DNA from: Verrucomicrobiia bacterium
GTDB taxonomy: Bacteria > Verrucomicrobiota > Verrucomicrobiia > Limisphaerales > UBA11358
DNA: 58,197 bases
Direction: 5' to 3'
NCBI GenBank assembly: GCA_031290985.1
Contig: JARLJW010000009.1
Coordinates: 1-58,197 of the forward strand
In this document: piece after piece, positions 1 through 8,794 of the stretch
How positions within the stretch are numbered: the first letter of the stretch is position 1
Layout: the number at the start of each line of letters is the position of its first letter
Translations under genes and position numbers: made by a program
Notes under the pieces: generated by a model
What the model saw: only the letters and a program-made list of their open reading frames with translations
Database searches by the model: none
What the model was told of the DNA's origin: nothing

Positions 1-209
1 GGATTGACCCGGTCGCCCTTAAAATCCGCCTGCAATACCGCCTGAACCGCCGGCAGCGCATTCAGCCAGTCGAGAATGCGTCCCCCCGGTTCATTTTGAT
101 CGAGCCGCCGGTTTAATTGCTCCCGGAGCTCCCGTGGCAGCCGGCCGATTTTGCCATTATGGGTGGATTCAGTGGTGTCGATGTCAGTGTTATCAGGCAG
201 TGTATTCAT
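1..209 (-). CDS. hypothetical protein, N-terminal fragment (runs off the window edge)
   Basis: Reading the minus strand from an ATG at 209 gives 69 open codons to the edge of the window. The protein begins MNTLPDNTDIDTTEST and continues with a motif like KIGRLPRELREQLNRRL, then GGRILDWLNALPAVQ. This resembles a short, helical, lysine/arginine-rich protein family of unknown function that I recall in multiple copies in verrucomicrobial genomes; that family link is from memory. The C-terminus is missing because the window ends. A 32-bp palindrome lies about 90 bases upstream of the start. Confidence 0.55.
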   Translation of the reverse strand, partial: MNTLPDNTDIDTTESTHNGKIGRLPRELREQLNRRLDQNEPGGRILDWLNALPAVQAVLQADFKGDRVN

Positions 210-300
210 AGGTTATAATGGTTATGGGTTATTTAAGTATGGTTGAACTCATTAACCACTGCCCATTTAACCTCCCTTGGTGATGAAAACGAGAACTGAG

Positions 301-332
301 TTTGCGTCGAATCGGCCCCGATTCGACGCAAA
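301..332. repeat. perfect inverted repeat (13-bp arms)
   Basis: Arms TTTGCGTCGAATC (301-313) and its exact reverse complement (320-332) enclose a GGCCCC loop. An A-run follows on the plus strand, so it does not look like an intrinsic terminator in either direction. It lies upstream of the minus-strand gene at 1-209 and could be a protein-binding site or a remnant of a mobile palindrome. Confidence 0.7.
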
Positions 333-475
333 AAAAGTCGTGAACGTTTTGGCGATTTAGTTGTCTAAGCGGCCAGCAAGCGCAGCCTCTGCGTCGTCAG
401 GCAAATCCCAATGCCATCGCCCCATCAAGCAGGGTACCGCCAGTTGCTAACCAACGCATTCCAAGGCATTTAACC

Positions 476-575
476 TTAATATTGGCACCGCGGCAGGTAG
501 GGCGCGTCGCTCCGCGCGCGCCGCGATTGCTAACGAACGCGCGCTGGTTCACCACGACGGCAGCGTAGGTAGGGA
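476..575 (+). repeat. dispersed long repeat, copy 1 (partial)
   Basis: This segment starts TTAATATTGGCACCGCGGCA and contains GGTAGGGCGCGTCGCT, an inverted GCGCGCCGC segment, ATTGCTAACGAACGC and GGTTCACCACGACGG. The same ordered blocks occur at 5771-5909 and 15068-15224, and on the opposite strand at 47446-47582. This copy lacks the 3' part (the tgacgtg...cttgcca block) of the others. It is non-coding and the proteins around each copy are unrelated. Confidence 0.75.
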
Positions 576-1485
576 CTTGCCAGTCCGGCATCGGACCGCG
601 CTGCGCTGTCCGACGCTCCGCGCTTCCCCGGCTTCAGCGGAGGGTCTTCGACCCGTGCAACCTCGCACCTCCCACCGTCCCTAGTGGCCCTGCGCCAGCA
701 ATGGCATCGAAGACATCGACCCCAACCTTGGTGGGGCGGAGGTGCCCCTCCGCCCAAATCAAAAAACGAAAAGCCCGCGACTGGATTGCCCCACGACCAA
801 CGACCCTGCCGAACGCAGCACCCCGCACCCCTCTCCGCGGGGGCTAGGACCCAGGTGAGGGCGGTCGTCAAAACTAACCTTGCCGCCTGCCACCGCTGCC
901 CTGCCGTTTTTGAAACCCATAATTGTCTGGGTTAGTTATTGCGACGTGCGCCCTACGGTTCCGGCGCGCCGGCTTCCAGCCCGGCGCAAGGAGCGCCGAT
1001 CTCCAGATCGGCCCGTTGCAATCCGCCCAACGCTGGAAACTGCCTGCTGCGTGTTCCCATTCCCAACGGACGGCGGCTGTGCCCACCGGGCCAGCCGCAG
1101 CGCGTCGCCAATGCGGGCGCTTTCGAAGGTTCCGCCGTGCTGCGGCTGGTCACCAACCCAGCCGCCATCCATTTTTTGAACCGCAAACCAAAGCGAAACC
1201 CGCCCCCGGAGTGCGCCCGTCTCGGGCGCAGCAACGCTCGTCAACCCGGGTGCGTGAAAATGTCCGAAAGCGCCTCGTACTTTGGAAATTGCTTCCGCCG
1301 GGCACAGCCGCGCTCCGCAAACCGGCCTTGCCCCCAATTCACTCACTCACTAATTCACAAATTCATTAACCGATAAATTGGCGCTGGACACCCCGGAACA
1401 AAGCCATTAGAACCAAACCCTTGAAATGCGATAAACCACCATTTTGCAGCTCACTATCATGTTGGGTGTCACACGCGAACGAGAC
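576..1485. other. gene-poor, repeat-rich intergenic stretch
   Basis: I see no credible gene here: open frames exist on several strands but look like GC-driven shadows with no recognisable protein. The stretch holds hairpin-forming segments. One is GGGCGGAGG-TGCC-CCTCCGCCC at 734-755. Another is the block CCGGCTTCCAGCCCGG near 970, also seen inside the radical SAM gene at 13709-13727. A set of GGCTGTG/CCAGCCGCAGC blocks near 1070-1150 resembles the repeat at 30222-30345. It reads like a nest of decayed REP-like elements. Confidence 0.6.
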
Positions 1486-1767
1486 ATGAAAGTTCAAGTT
1501 GGCATTGCGCAGCGACGCGCCAAGAAGTTGGCGGCAGGGGCGATTGCGCACTCCGAGGATTTGGGAATCTGGCACGTCATTCTTTACATGGTTATTGACG
1601 GAAAAGTCGTACCGTTTGCCGAACAGGGATTCGACACGCGCGAGGAAGCGACCAACGACGTTTGTGAGACCTTAAAGATAAAGCCGGACGCATTGGTAGA
1701 GTTGGACGAGGAGGCAGTGGATGATTACATACGCAAGCATACCCGAAACCAATGGTCTGTGACATGA
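1486..1767 (+). CDS. small hypothetical protein (93 aa)
   Basis: The ATG at 1486 gives a 93-residue acidic protein beginning MKVQVGIAQRRAKKLAAGAI, with a central hydrophobic strand (WHVILYMVIDGKVVPF) and an acidic C-terminal half (ALVELDEEAVDDYIRKH). An upstream TTG at 1444 would add 14 residues, but they look less protein-like. The mixed alpha/beta character supports a real gene, but I do not recognise the family. It sits among repeats with two other orphan small ORFs downstream. Confidence 0.45.
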   Translation: MKVQVGIAQRRAKKLAAGAIAHSEDLGIWHVILYMVIDGKVVPFAEQGFDTREEATNDVCETLKIKPDALVELDEEAVDDYIRKHTRNQWSVT

Positions 1768-1810
1768 TTGTGGCACCTGACCCCGGAGCCAACGCGGTCG
1801 GCCACCGCCG

Positions 1811-2085
1811 GTTCACGCTTGAGCATGCTAATTCACCCTGCCACAGCGCCCGCGTGGCTCTTCCTTTTTCGTCAGGCCACGCTGCCCTCCAACTCCAACG
1901 GAGTTGCCGCCATCAGCCCAGCGGTTGCTCGATTCTTTACCGAGCTACCCTGGGTATCGGCCAAAAAATCTCCTCGCTTTTGTCCGCCACCCGCCGGCGG
2001 GTGGCGGACAAAAGAGAGCCCGCCATTCCAGACTAGACATCCCCGCACCTCAGACCTAATCTCGCCCTATGATAGCGCCGTCGCC
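1811..2085 (+). repeat. composite intergenic repeat, copy 1, with a perfect 38-bp palindrome
   Basis: The segment contains a perfect palindrome at 1977-2014: arm CTTTTGTCCGCCACCCGCC followed directly by its reverse complement. Flanks AAAATCTCCTCG (before) and GAGCCCGCC-TTCCAG-CTAGACATCC and CACCTCAGACCTA (after) are repeated almost identically around a second palindrome at 3348-3389. A GGTTCACGCTTGA block at about 1811 recurs at about 3503, but on the other side of the palindrome, so the blocks are shuffled. It is non-coding. Confidence 0.8.
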
Positions 2086-2152
2086 TAACCGGAGATCGTC
2101 CGCGATCGTTGCCGGCTGAAGTCCAACCGGCAAACATCAGAGGATCACTGCC

Positions 2153-3100
2153 ATGGAAAAACTCGATAACCTTCGCTCAACGACGATACCTCTCAACCAT
2201 GGTTCCGGGGCGATCCCGGCACTTGGTTTTGGCACGCTGATTCCGGACCCCATCGCAACCAAGAACGCGACCAGGGCCGCGCTGGAAACGGGATTTCGTG
2301 CGCTCGACACTGCGGAACGTTACCGGACTGAAAAAGAGGTCGGCGAAGCGATGCAGGAGGTGTTCAAGGCGGGGAAGATCGGGCGGCATGACGTGTTTGT
2401 CATCACGAAGCTCTGGAACACCAATCATCGTCCGGAACGTGTGGCCCCCGCCTTCGCGGCGAGTCTCAAGAAACTCCAGCTCGACTACGTCGATCTTTAT
2501 CTCATCCACACCCCCTTTGCCTTCCAACCTGGAGACGAGCAAGACCCGCGGGACGCCAGCGGCCATGTGATCTATGACCAAGGGGTGACCTTGCTCGATA
2601 CCTGGAGGGCGTTGGAGGGTCTGGTGGACGAGGGCAGGTGCAAGGCCATTGGGTTATCCGACGTCAATCTGGAAAAGGTGAAGGAGATCTTTGCCGCCGC
2701 GAGGATCAAGCCTGCGGTCGTGCACGTCGAATCCCATCCTTATCTCCCGCAATGGGACCTCCTCGACTTTTGCAGGAAGCATGGCATCGTGCTGCAGGCG
2801 TTCGCGCCGCTGGGGCATAACAGCGAGCCCAATCTGCTGGAAGATCCTGTCATCACCGCTATCGCCCGGCGGGTCAACCAGACCCCGGCGCAAGTCTTGC
2901 TCGCCTGGGCCATCCAACGCGGGACGGCCCTCCTGACCACCTCGAAGACCCCCGGCCGCATCAAGGAGAACTTTGAGGTCTCCACCATTCCCGACGACGC
3001 CATGCGGGAGATCAGCGAAGGAATCAAAACGCGGGTCAGGTTTAATGCCGTTGTGGAGACCGGCGTTCCCGGGTTTATTCCGAGAGGAAAGTCAGGTTAG
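2153..3100 (+). CDS. aldo/keto reductase
   Basis: A 315-residue NADPH-dependent oxidoreductase of the AKR superfamily (TIM barrel, cytosolic). The catalytic tetrad is visible: Asp in ALDTAERY (about residue 52), Tyr in the same motif (about 57), Lys in VITKLWN (about 86) and His in LIHTPF (about 119). The cofactor end carries the LTTSKTPGRIKEN motif near residue 265-277 that contacts the NADPH phosphate. Length is normal for the family. The substrate cannot be told from sequence; the family reduces aldehydes and ketones to alcohols. It stands alone between repeats. Its TAG stop lies inside a GTTAGAC heptamer, noted in the discussion of a possible cassette array. Confidence 0.93.
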   Translation: MEKLDNLRSTTIPLNHGSGAIPALGFGTLIPDPIATKNATRAALETGFRALDTAERYRTEKEVGEAMQEVFKAGKIGRHDVFVITKLWNTNHRPERVAPAFAASLKKLQLDYVDLYLIHTPFAFQPGDEQDPRDASGHVIYDQGVTLLDTWRALEGLVDEGRCKAIGLSDVNLEKVKEIFAAARIKPAVVHVESHPYLPQWDLLDFCRKHGIVLQAFAPLGHNSEPNLLEDPVITAIARRVNQTPAQVLLAWAIQRGTALLTTSKTPGRIKENFEVSTIPDDAMREISEGIKTRVRFNAVVETGVPGFIPRGKSG

Positions 3101-3300
3101 ACAACCATTGCTCCAACCGGCAAAAGGTGTAGGTGCATGTTTACAGAGCTTGACCAGTCACCGGAGCCAGCCGCCATCACCATCCCGATGCATCGGGATT
3201 CCGCTGTCGCGGTTCACCCCACGAGTCGGTCCCGACGCTTCGGGACAATCGCGCGATTTCTGCGTTAGACCGCTTCACAGCCCCATCGGGGCGACACATT

Positions 3301-3452
3301 GATAGCCCAGAGCAACGCCCTGGGTAAGCGCCCCCCAAAAATCTCCTCGCTTTTGTCCGCCACCCGCCAGAGGGTGGCGGACAAAAGCGAGCCCGCCGTT
3401 CCAGGCTAGACATCCCGGCACCTCAGACCTACTCTCGCTCCATTATAAAGCC
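3301..3452 (+). repeat. composite intergenic repeat, copy 2, with an 18-bp-arm palindrome
   Basis: A second copy of the element at 1811-2085. Arms 3348-3365 and 3372-3389 (CGCTTTTGTCCGCCACCC and its exact complement) flank a six-base loop. The loop and the arm ends differ between copies while complementarity is kept. Preceding CCCAGAGCAACGCCCTGGGT is itself hairpin-forming. The stretch 3101-3572 otherwise shows no gene. Confidence 0.8.
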
Positions 3453-3572
3453 GTGGCCCAAGCACTCGCCGGAGTCCCGATGCGGCATCGGGATTGCCAC
3501 CTTCGGTTCACGCTTGAACCTGCGGGTTCACTCCCGCGTGGCTCAGCTTTCGTCGGCCACTTGGACACACTT

Positions 3573-3803
3573 ATGAAATCAACGGTCTCAAAATACGGAT
3601 GTTTGATGTATCTTGGTGGTATTATTACTGGCATTGGATTAGGGTTTGCTATCACCGACTCATTGTTAGTTCCAGCAGGTCACAGTGATGAGTTTCGCAA
3701 CTGGTTTCATGGATGGTTTGTTACTTGTTCGGCTTCCGCCATTAATGCCGGAATTCTCATTTCAAGTTTTGCATGGCGGAATCGAAGCAAGCCGACTTTA
3801 TGA
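3573..3803 (+). CDS. small predicted membrane protein (76 aa)
   Basis: The ATG at 3573 opens a 76-residue protein with two hydrophobic segments, about residues 10-32 (YLGGIITGIGLGFAI) and about 48-68 (FVTCSASAINAGILISSFAW), and a basic C-terminus (RNRSKPTL). This suggests a two-helix inner-membrane protein. The family is not recognised. Local base composition is clearly more AT-rich than the flanking repeats, which fits a foreign or recently acquired gene. The longer reading from 3453 runs through repeat sequence and is rejected. Confidence 0.5.
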   Translation: MKSTVSKYGCLMYLGGIITGIGLGFAITDSLLVPAGHSDEFRNWFHGWFVTCSASAINAGILISSFAWRNRSKPTL

Positions 3804-3931
3804 GTGTGACAACGATGCGGCCTATGACCATGTCGACTCTTAACTAGCTGGAAACGTGAAATGTTGATATTCAAATAGTTATGAATTTCCAGCTTCTTTC
3901 GCCATTGCCCCGCCTCGGTCGCGGTTGGTGG

Positions 3932-4021
3932 GCTAACGAGTCGCCGAAGCCTGTAAACGCCGTTGGCGCTGATGGCCACCATGCCGCGGTTTCCGCTGTC
4001 GCGGGATTTCCACGTTAGGCA
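3932..4021 (+). repeat. repeat with terminal inverted octamers (weakly attC-like)
   Basis: GGCTAACG at 3932-3939 and CGTTAGGC at 4014-4021 are complementary with one mismatch and bracket 90 bases just upstream of a small ORF with a good RBS. Inside, CGCCGTTGGCGCTGATGGCC and the following CGCGGTTTCC recur at 4340-4381. The ends fit the GTTRRRY-type core of integron attC sites loosely. The inner pairing arms expected of an attC are not convincing. Confidence 0.35.
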
Positions 4022-4052
4022 ACATTCACGATTTAAGGCTGGAGAAATCAAC

Positions 4053-4328
4053 ATGAAAGGCGAAGAGAAGATACCTCGATGGGTGCTTCACGCCATTGAG
4101 CAGCATCTTGGTGATTGTGAGTTCAGGCTTCGCCGACAGTCGAAGAACCCGGAAACCACGTCAGCCTATTTTCTACGAGAGAACGCCAAACAGTTGCTTT
4201 GGCTTCGAGAGCTGGTGCGAGCGCACGGCAAGATTAAGACAGAGTTCTGGTATGATTTGCCGCCTTATGCAGCCAAGAAGCCCAAGAACATCAAGTTGCA
4301 ACTTGGCATCGTTGACAGTGATGCCTAA
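4053..4328 (+). CDS. small hypothetical protein (91 aa)
   Basis: The ATG at 4053 is preceded by GGAGAA at RBS distance, which decides this start over an upstream in-frame ATG at 3963. The 91-residue product (MKGEEKIPRWVLHAIEQHLG...) is basic and mostly helical. It has an aromatic stretch EFWYDLPPY near residue 64-72 and a KKPKNIKL segment after it. No family is recognised. It may be the cargo of a small cassette-like unit, since near-identical repeat blocks flank it on both sides (about 3957 and 4338). Confidence 0.6.
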   Translation: MKGEEKIPRWVLHAIEQHLGDCEFRLRRQSKNPETTSAYFLRENAKQLLWLRELVRAHGKIKTEFWYDLPPYAAKKPKNIKLQLGIVDSDA

Positions 4329-4337
4329 GTCGCCGGT

Positions 4338-4381
4338 GCCAACCGCCGTTGGCGCTGATGGCCATCGTGCCACGGTTTCCA
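4338..4381 (+). repeat. second copy of the block at about 3957-4000
   Basis: CCGCCGTTGGCGCTGATGGC followed by CATCGTGCCACGGTTTCC repeats the block inside 3932-4021 with a few changes. The pair flank the small gene at 4053-4328 in direct orientation. Confidence 0.7.
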
Positions 4382-4414
4382 CTCTTGCAGTCCACGCCAC
4401 CAATACGGCGCGGC

Positions 4415-5680
4415 TCAGCCGCCGCCCCGCCGTTTTCCCGCCACGGATTCATAAACCGCATTCACGGTCTGCCGGTAATGCGCTTCCGTGTACTGCGTCG
4501 CGATGCGTTGCGATGCCGCCCGGCCCTTTTCCACAATGATCTTCCGGTCGCGGTCGAGGGCCAGGATGACCTCTGCAATCTCCGCCGCCATCCGCCCGGG
4601 CGTCGTGACGGGTATCTTGTAACCGCACGCTTCCGTCACCGTCAGCCGCGGCCCGCCGTTGTCCGCCACCACCGGCACCGCCCCGGCCAGCATCGCTTCC
4701 ATCATCGTCAGCCCCACCGTCTCGCGCATGCTCGGCAGCAGAAAAATATGCGTGTCGCCCAGTTCCCGCTGATAATCCTCCCGGCTCATGCCGCCGCTGA
4801 ACTTGATTTCATTCACCAGCCCCAGCTTCACCGCCAGCTTTTTCAGATGCGGAATCTCCGGCCCGCCTGCGCCCAGGTGATAGCAGAACGGCACCCCCTT
4901 TTTTTTGACCAGCGCCAGCGCCTGGAACGCCAGCGCCACGCATTTTTGACCGCCCAGATGCCCCGCCACGTACAAACGCAGCGGGCCGTCCACCTTTTTC
5001 CCCGGCACAAACCGGGTGAATCCCGCCTGCATTTCGGCCGTGTAAAACCCCGGCGATAATCGCGAGCTGCCCGCCGCCGAACCGCGAAAACCGGCCATCA
5101 ATGCTTCCGCCTCTTCCGTGATCGCGAAAACATGATCCGCCTTCCGCACGCTCCGCCGCACCGCCGTCGACCACCGGGAAATCGCGTTGTGAGCTTTTCG
5201 CGCCAGCTCAAACGCCGCCCCCGGGCCGCTCAGCAGCGGGAACAGCCGGAAGGGAAACGGCTCGTTGCCGCACAGCGGCCCGTACACGAACGGAATCCCC
5301 AGCCGCCACATCGGCGAAGCCACCCGCGAGGTGGTGTAAGTCAGATGATGAACGAGGTCGAATTTTTCCCGGCGATGCAGTTCGCGCGCCACATTGAGCG
5401 AGTCGGCCACAAAATCCATGTACTCGAACCAGCCTTGGATGCGCGCGCGCATCCGGTTCGGATGCCAGGGTTTGACCTTGCCCGCATAAAAATACCGGAC
5501 GCCCGGCGGCACCAACCCCGCCGCCGCCCGTTCCATGTCCGGCCGGTCGCGGCTCGTCGTGATGACGCATATTTCATGGTCACGCGCCAGGCACTTGACC
5601 GCCATGCTCCCAAAATGGCTCTCGGAGCCGAGATACGGATTGCAGGCGATGGCGGAGATCAGGACTTTCACCGGCCACAT
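4415..5680 (-). CDS. glycosyltransferase family 4 protein
   Basis: A 421-residue GT-B fold glycosyltransferase, probably acting at the cytoplasmic face of the membrane on a lipid-linked or surface glycan. The N-terminal half starts MWPVKVLISAIACNPYLGSE, the glycine-containing acceptor loop typical of GT4. The C-terminal donor domain has a strand and loop LRLYVAGHLGGQK, the segment HIFLLPSMRETVGLTMMEAM (matching the GT4 E-x7-E region) and GAVPVVADNGGP. Length is normal. The neighbour clpB is on the same strand but about 310 bases away, with a dispersed repeat between, so an operon is unlikely. Donor and acceptor sugars are unknown. Confidence 0.9.
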   Translation of the reverse strand: MWPVKVLISAIACNPYLGSESHFGSMAVKCLARDHEICVITTSRDRPDMERAAAGLVPPGVRYFYAGKVKPWHPNRMRARIQGWFEYMDFVADSLNVARELHRREKFDLVHHLTYTTSRVASPMWRLGIPFVYGPLCGNEPFPFRLFPLLSGPGAAFELARKAHNAISRWSTAVRRSVRKADHVFAITEEAEALMAGFRGSAAGSSRLSPGFYTAEMQAGFTRFVPGKKVDGPLRLYVAGHLGGQKCVALAFQALALVKKKGVPFCYHLGAGGPEIPHLKKLAVKLGLVNEIKFSGGMSREDYQRELGDTHIFLLPSMRETVGLTMMEAMLAGAVPVVADNGGPRLTVTEACGYKIPVTTPGRMAAEIAEVILALDRDRKIIVEKGRAASQRIATQYTEAHYRQTVNAVYESVAGKRRGGG

Positions 5681-5770
5681 TCAACCAGACCGGTGCTTCC
5701 CGCCGCAACCGCCTTTTGTTTGAAACGAAAAATATATTCCCCCGGGAAATGCAGAGTATGGCAGTTGAAC

Positions 5771-5909
5771 TTAATATTGGCGCAGCGGCAGGTAGGGCGC
5801 GTCGCTCCGCGCGCGCCGCTGTTGCAACGAATGCGCCCTGGTTCACCGCGACGGCACCCAGAAGTGACGCGCCCTGCCTGGGCCGATCTTGCCAGGAACT
5901 GCAATATTG
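5771..5909 (+). repeat. dispersed long repeat, copy 2
   Basis: It contains the ordered blocks TTAATATTGGCGCAGCGGCA, GGTAGGGCGCGTCGCT, GCGCGCCGCTGTTGC, GGTTCACCGCGACGG, AGTGACGCGCCCTGCCTG and CTTGCCAGGAACTGC. It matches copies at 15068-15224 and (reverse strand) 47446-47582 along its whole length and 476-575 in part. It occupies most of the 5681-5994 gap; no gene or clear terminator was seen in the rest. Confidence 0.8.
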
Positions 5910-5994
5910 ATTTGTCCCACCATTTCATTGGCTAAACCACCTTGCTCCATCTTCATTTGTTGGATGAACAAACATCGCTTTTAATGTTCCACGA

Positions 5995-8592
5995 CTACTT
6001 CCTCACAAAAACCAGTTCCCCGTCCTTCACCGTCACCTTGATTTTATCGCCCGGCTTGAATTCGCCTTCCAGCAATTTCATCGACAGCGGATTAAGCAGA
6101 TGTTCCTGCACCGCGCGCTTGAGCGGACGCGCGCCAAACTGCGGATCGTAGCCCTCCTTGGCAATGAGCAGCTTCGCCGCCTTGTCCACGTCCAGCGTGA
6201 GGTTCTGCTGCGCCAGCCGTTTCTCCAGCCGCACCAGTTGGGCGTCCACGATCTGCGCCAGCTCCTCCTCGTCCAGGCTTTGGAAAATGATGACGTCGTC
6301 CACGCGGTTCAGGAATTCCGGGCGGAAATGCTTTTTCAACTCCGCCAGCACCTTGTCTTCCATCGCCTGATGCGACGCCTTGTCCGTGTGGCCGTCCAGG
6401 AAATATTCCTGGATGATCGGCGAGCCCAGGTTGCTCGTCATGATGACGATGGTGTTCTTGAAATCCACCGTGCGCCCCTGCCCGTCCGTCAGCCGCCCGT
6501 CATCCAGCACCTGCAACAGCACATTGAACACGTCCGGATGCGCCTTCTCGATCTCGTCGAACAGCACCACGGAATACGGCCGCCGCCGCACCGCCTCGCT
6601 CAACTGTCCGCCTTCATCGTACCCCACGTAGCCCGGCGGCGCGCCCACCAGCCGCGAGACCGCGTGCTTCTCCATGTATTCGCTCATGTCGATCCGCACC
6701 ATCGCGTTCTCGTCATCAAATAAAAATTCCGCCAGCGCCCGCGCCGTCTCCGTCTTGCCCACGCCCGTGGGTCCGAGAAAAATGAACGAGCCGATGGGCC
6801 GGTTCGGGTCGCCCAGGCCGGACCGCGCGCGGCGGACGGCATTCGCCACCGCCTTGATCGCCGCCTGCTGCCCGATGACCCGCTGCGCCAGCCGCTCCTC
6901 CATCTTCACCAGCTTGTCCCGCTCGCCCTCCAGCATCCGCGAAACCGGGATATGCGTCCACGCCGCCACCACGCGCGCAATGTCCTCGTCCGTGACCTCC
7001 TGCCGCAGCAAGGTGGCGCGCGTCGTCTGCGCCGACTGCTTTTCAATGGCCGCCAGCTTCTTTTCCAGGTCGGGAATCTTCCCGTACTGCGTTTGCGCCG
7101 CCAGGTTCAAATCGCCTTTGCGCTGCGCCTGTTCAAGCTCCAGCTTCGCCTGCTCCAGTTGCTGCTGGACGATGCTCACCGCGTTCACCGCCGCCTTTTC
7201 ATTCTGCCATTGCGCCGTGAGCGCCTTGGATTTCTCCTTCAGGTTCGCCAGTTCGCCCTCGATCTTTTTCAACCGCTCCTTGCTCGCGGAATCCTTCTCC
7301 TTCGCCAGCGACATGCGCTCGATCTCCAGTTGCAGTATCTGCCGGTCGAGCTGGTCCAGTTCCGTCGGCTTGGAATCCAGCTCCATCTTGATGCGCGAGG
7401 CCGCCTCGTCCACCAGATCAATCGCCTTGTCCGGCAGGAACCGGTCCGTGATGTAGCGGTTCGACAGGGTCGCCGCCGCCACCAGCGCCGCATCCTGGAT
7501 GCGCACGCCGTGGTGGACCTCGTAACGCTCCTTCAGCCCGCGCAGAATCGCGATGGTCGCCTCCACCGTCGGCTCCGCCACCTGCACCGGCTGGAAACGC
7601 CGCTCCAGCGCCGGGTCTTTCTCGATGTATTTCCGGTATTCATCCAGCGTCGTCGCGCCCACGCACCGCAGTTCGCCGCGCGCGAGCTGCGGCTTCATGA
7701 TGTTCGCCGCGTCCGCCGCGCCTTCCGCCGCGCCCGCGCCGACCAGCGTGTGCAATTCATCCACGAACAAAATAATCTTACCCTCGCTCGCCGCGATCTC
7801 CTTCAGAAACGCCTTGAGCCGGTCCTCGAATTCGCCGCGAAACTTCGCCCCCGCGATCATCGCCCCCAGATCCATCGCCACCAACCGCTTGTTTTTGAGC
7901 GACTCCGGCACGTCCCCGCTCACGATACGCCGGGCCAGGCCTTCGGCGATCGCCGTCTTGCCCACCCCTGGCTCGCCGATGAGCACCGGATTGTTTTTTG
8001 TGCGCCGCGTCAGCACCTGCATCACCCGGCGGATCTCCTCGTCCCGGCCGATGACCGGGTCGATCTTCCCCTGCTTGGCCAGCGCCGTCAGGTCCCGGCC
8101 ATATTTATCCAGCGCCTGAAATTTGGCCTCCGGATTCTCATCCGTCACCCGCTGATTGCCGCGCAATTCCGCGAGCGCCTTTAAGACCGCCTCCCGCTTG
8201 AGACCGTGTTTGGCGAAAATCTTTTTGAGCGCCGCCCCGCCGCCATCCAGCAGGCCCAGCAGCAGATGCTCCGTGCTGACGTATTCATCCTTGAGTTTCT
8301 TCGCCTCGGCGTGCGCCGCCTCCAGCGACTTCCGCAAATCATTGCCCGCATACGGCTCGCCCCCGCCCTGCACCTTGTAGCGCCGGGCGATCTCCGCCTC
8401 CAGATCCGGTTTCAACTTGGCCACCGGCACCCCGAGGCGCTCCAGCAGGTCGGGGATCAGGCTCTCGGTCTGGCCGATCAACGCCAGCGCGAGATGCTCG
8501 CCATCGATTTCCTGATGCGAATGCGCGCGCGCCAGTTGCTGCGCCGCTTGCAAGGCTTCCTGTGACTTCTGCGTTAACTTGTCTGCTTCCAT
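5995..8592 (-). CDS. clpB: ATP-dependent chaperone ClpB
   Basis: An 865-residue hexameric AAA+ disaggregase that works with the DnaK system to rescue aggregated proteins in the cytosol. In order: a double Clp-N repeat (residues 1-145), the first AAA domain with Walker A GEPGVGKT (about 205) and Walker [10 protein letters not shown], a long charged coiled-coil middle domain (about 405-520) diagnostic of ClpB rather than ClpA or ClpC, and the second AAA domain with GPTGVGKT (about 605). The [11 protein letters not shown] sensor-2 motif is near the C-terminus. The pore tyrosine loop lies in GAKFRGEFE and [11 protein letters not shown]. Length matches typical ClpB (about 860). No CIRCE or clear heat-shock promoter was seen upstream (8593-8794). 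Confidence 0.98.
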   Translation of the reverse strand: MEADKLTQKSQEALQAAQQLARAHSHQEIDGEHLALALIGQTESLIPDLLERLGVPVAKLKPDLEAEIARRYKVQGGGEPYAGNDLRKSLEAAHAEAKKLKDEYVSTEHLLLGLLDGGGAALKKIFAKHGLKREAVLKALAELRGNQRVTDENPEAKFQALDKYGRDLTALAKQGKIDPVIGRDEEIRRVMQVLTRRTKNNPVLIGEPGVGKTAIAEGLARRIVSGDVPESLKNKRLVAMDLGAMIAGAKFRGEFEDRLKAFLKEIAASEGKIILFVDELHTLVGAGAAEGAADAANIMKPQLARGELRCVGATTLDEYRKYIEKDPALERRFQPVQVAEPTVEATIAILRGLKERYEVHHGVRIQDAALVAAATLSNRYITDRFLPDKAIDLVDEAASRIKMELDSKPTELDQLDRQILQLEIERMSLAKEKDSASKERLKKIEGELANLKEKSKALTAQWQNEKAAVNAVSIVQQQLEQAKLELEQAQRKGDLNLAAQTQYGKIPDLEKKLAAIEKQSAQTTRATLLRQEVTDEDIARVVAAWTHIPVSRMLEGERDKLVKMEERLAQRVIGQQAAIKAVANAVRRARSGLGDPNRPIGSFIFLGPTGVGKTETARALAEFLFDDENAMVRIDMSEYMEKHAVSRLVGAPPGYVGYDEGGQLSEAVRRRPYSVVLFDEIEKAHPDVFNVLLQVLDDGRLTDGQGRTVDFKNTIVIMTSNLGSPIIQEYFLDGHTDKASHQAMEDKVLAELKKHFRPEFLNRVDDVIIFQSLDEEELAQIVDAQLVRLEKRLAQQNLTLDVDKAAKLLIAKEGYDPQFGARPLKRAVQEHLLNPLSMKLLEGEFKPGDKIKVTVKDGELVFVRK

Positions 8593-8794
8593 AACTCAAA
8601 CATTAACCCAAGGCGGGAACGATGCAAAGATGCGAATTCACATCCGATTCATCTTGCCGCGGTCCCGCCACCAGCGCCAACCCCCACACATCAAAACGAG
8701 GCTTGCAAAGCCTTTCCCTTTCCACTTACCTGACTAAATCTTATGGGGTTGCTGACATCTTCCGGGATCGGAGCAATGCCATGTCGCACCAGCC

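Noticed and set aside
301..332. Intrinsic terminator
   Set aside because: A stable hairpin, but neither strand has a T-run after the stem.
3932..4021. True integron attC site
   Set aside because: The outer heptamers fit loosely, but the inner pairing arms and asymmetry expected for attC were not convincing and no integrase is present, so it is listed only as a weak possibility.
8593..8794. CIRCE or sigma-32 type promoter for clpB
   Set aside because: No matching inverted repeat or heat-shock promoter boxes could be recognised by eye.
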